The notes below the pieces were generated by a model, which saw only the letters and a program-made list of their open reading frames with translations, was not told the DNA's origin and made no database searches. 6,047 nucleotides of DNA, from the NCBI GenBank assembly GCA_964452115.1, contig CAYVKY010000134.1:1-6047 (forward strand), written 5' to 3'. Source of the stretch: CAYVKY01 sp964452115. GTDB taxonomy: Bacteria > Bacteroidota > Ignavibacteria > Tepidaquicellales > Tepidaquicellaceae. The translations under genes were made by a program, and so were the position numbers. This document shows positions 5,781-6,047 of the stretch, one piece after another; within the stretch, counting starts at the first letter, position 1, and the number at the start of each line of letters is the position of its first letter.

Positions 5781-6047
5781 AAAATTTTTGTTTAATTATG
5801 TAAAAAAAGCATAAATAAATGTAATATTCAATTTATAAACGCATGCTGAAAATAAATATCGATTTAGTTTCCAAGCATCTTGTGAAAGTTAAAATTAAAT
5901 ACTATGTAAAAAGTGACTAGTACTGTCAATAAATAATTGAGAACTTTAATAAAACTGTAAAATAGGAAGTGATTTGGACAGTTCTTTTGAAAAATTTCAA
6001 TAATTAGAGCTCAACGTCCACTATTGTTTTTAATTAATCATTTTGGA
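5781..6047. other. A/T-rich non-coding region upstream of the peptidase gene
   Basis: I see no gene, RNA or clear mobile element here; stops are frequent in all frames. This stretch must carry the promoter for the peptidase-transporter cluster unless it is transcribed from beyond the window. The best candidate on the minus strand is TTGACA (5924-5929), 17 nt, then CATAGT (5901-5906), which is sigma-70-like and would leave a leader of over 100 nt. It does not fit the TTG-N20-TAnnTTTG pattern seen at the tRNAs, so I do not call it as a promoter. Short ACTGT/ACAGT words at 5922, 5954 and 5978 are noted only. Confidence 0.4.

Noticed and set aside
5901..5929. TTGACA-N17-CATAGT as promoter of the peptidase gene
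   Set aside because: Sigma-70-like, but far from the start codon and unlike the pattern at the tRNA genes; not strong enough to call.
5914..5984. Short ACTGTC/GACAGT words and TGAC/GTCA arms that might be an insertion-sequence end or operator
   Set aside because: Arms are only 4-6 bp with no extension, no transposase or target duplication is present, and such words arise by chance in A/T-rich DNA.

Overview
The window reads as an AT-rich chromosomal segment of a bacterium from the Bacteroidota/Ignavibacteriota (FCB) side of the tree. Three things point there. The start codons sit behind A/T-rich leaders, mostly without Shine-Dalgarno sequences. Two predicted lipoproteins have the short polar start after Cys that is usual in this group. 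The promoters in front of two tRNA genes, and possibly one gene, fit the Bacteroidota primary-sigma pattern TTG-N20-TAnnTTTG. The phylum is an inference; no marker gene is present to settle it.

Layout. (1) Positions 107-1867 on the plus strand encode an exported metallophosphoesterase with all the metal-binding blocks of the calcineurin-like fold. (2) Positions 1896-2155 hold a terminator and two tandem minus-strand tRNA-Glu genes (anticodons CTC and TTC). Each tRNA is followed directly by a hairpin with nearly the same stem, so tRNA plus terminator looks like a duplicated unit. (3) Positions 2233-5780 on the minus strand hold three genes, in transcription order: an M2-family (ACE-like) zinc peptidyl-dipeptidase lipoprotein, a 12-helix MFS transporter 13 nt downstream that resembles animal MFSD1, and a small transthyretin-like lipoprotein that may also have its own promoter. 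(4) Positions 5781-6047 hold no supportable gene.

How it may work together. M2 peptidases remove dipeptides from peptide C-termini, and mammalian MFSD1 has been described as a lysosomal dipeptide uniporter. A lipid-anchored dipeptide-releasing enzyme placed immediately upstream of an MFSD1-like carrier suggests a compact 'cut and import' system for dipeptides. The pairing is visible in the sequence; the shared pathway is inferred. The phosphoesterase converges on the tRNA block from the other side and shows no functional link to it.
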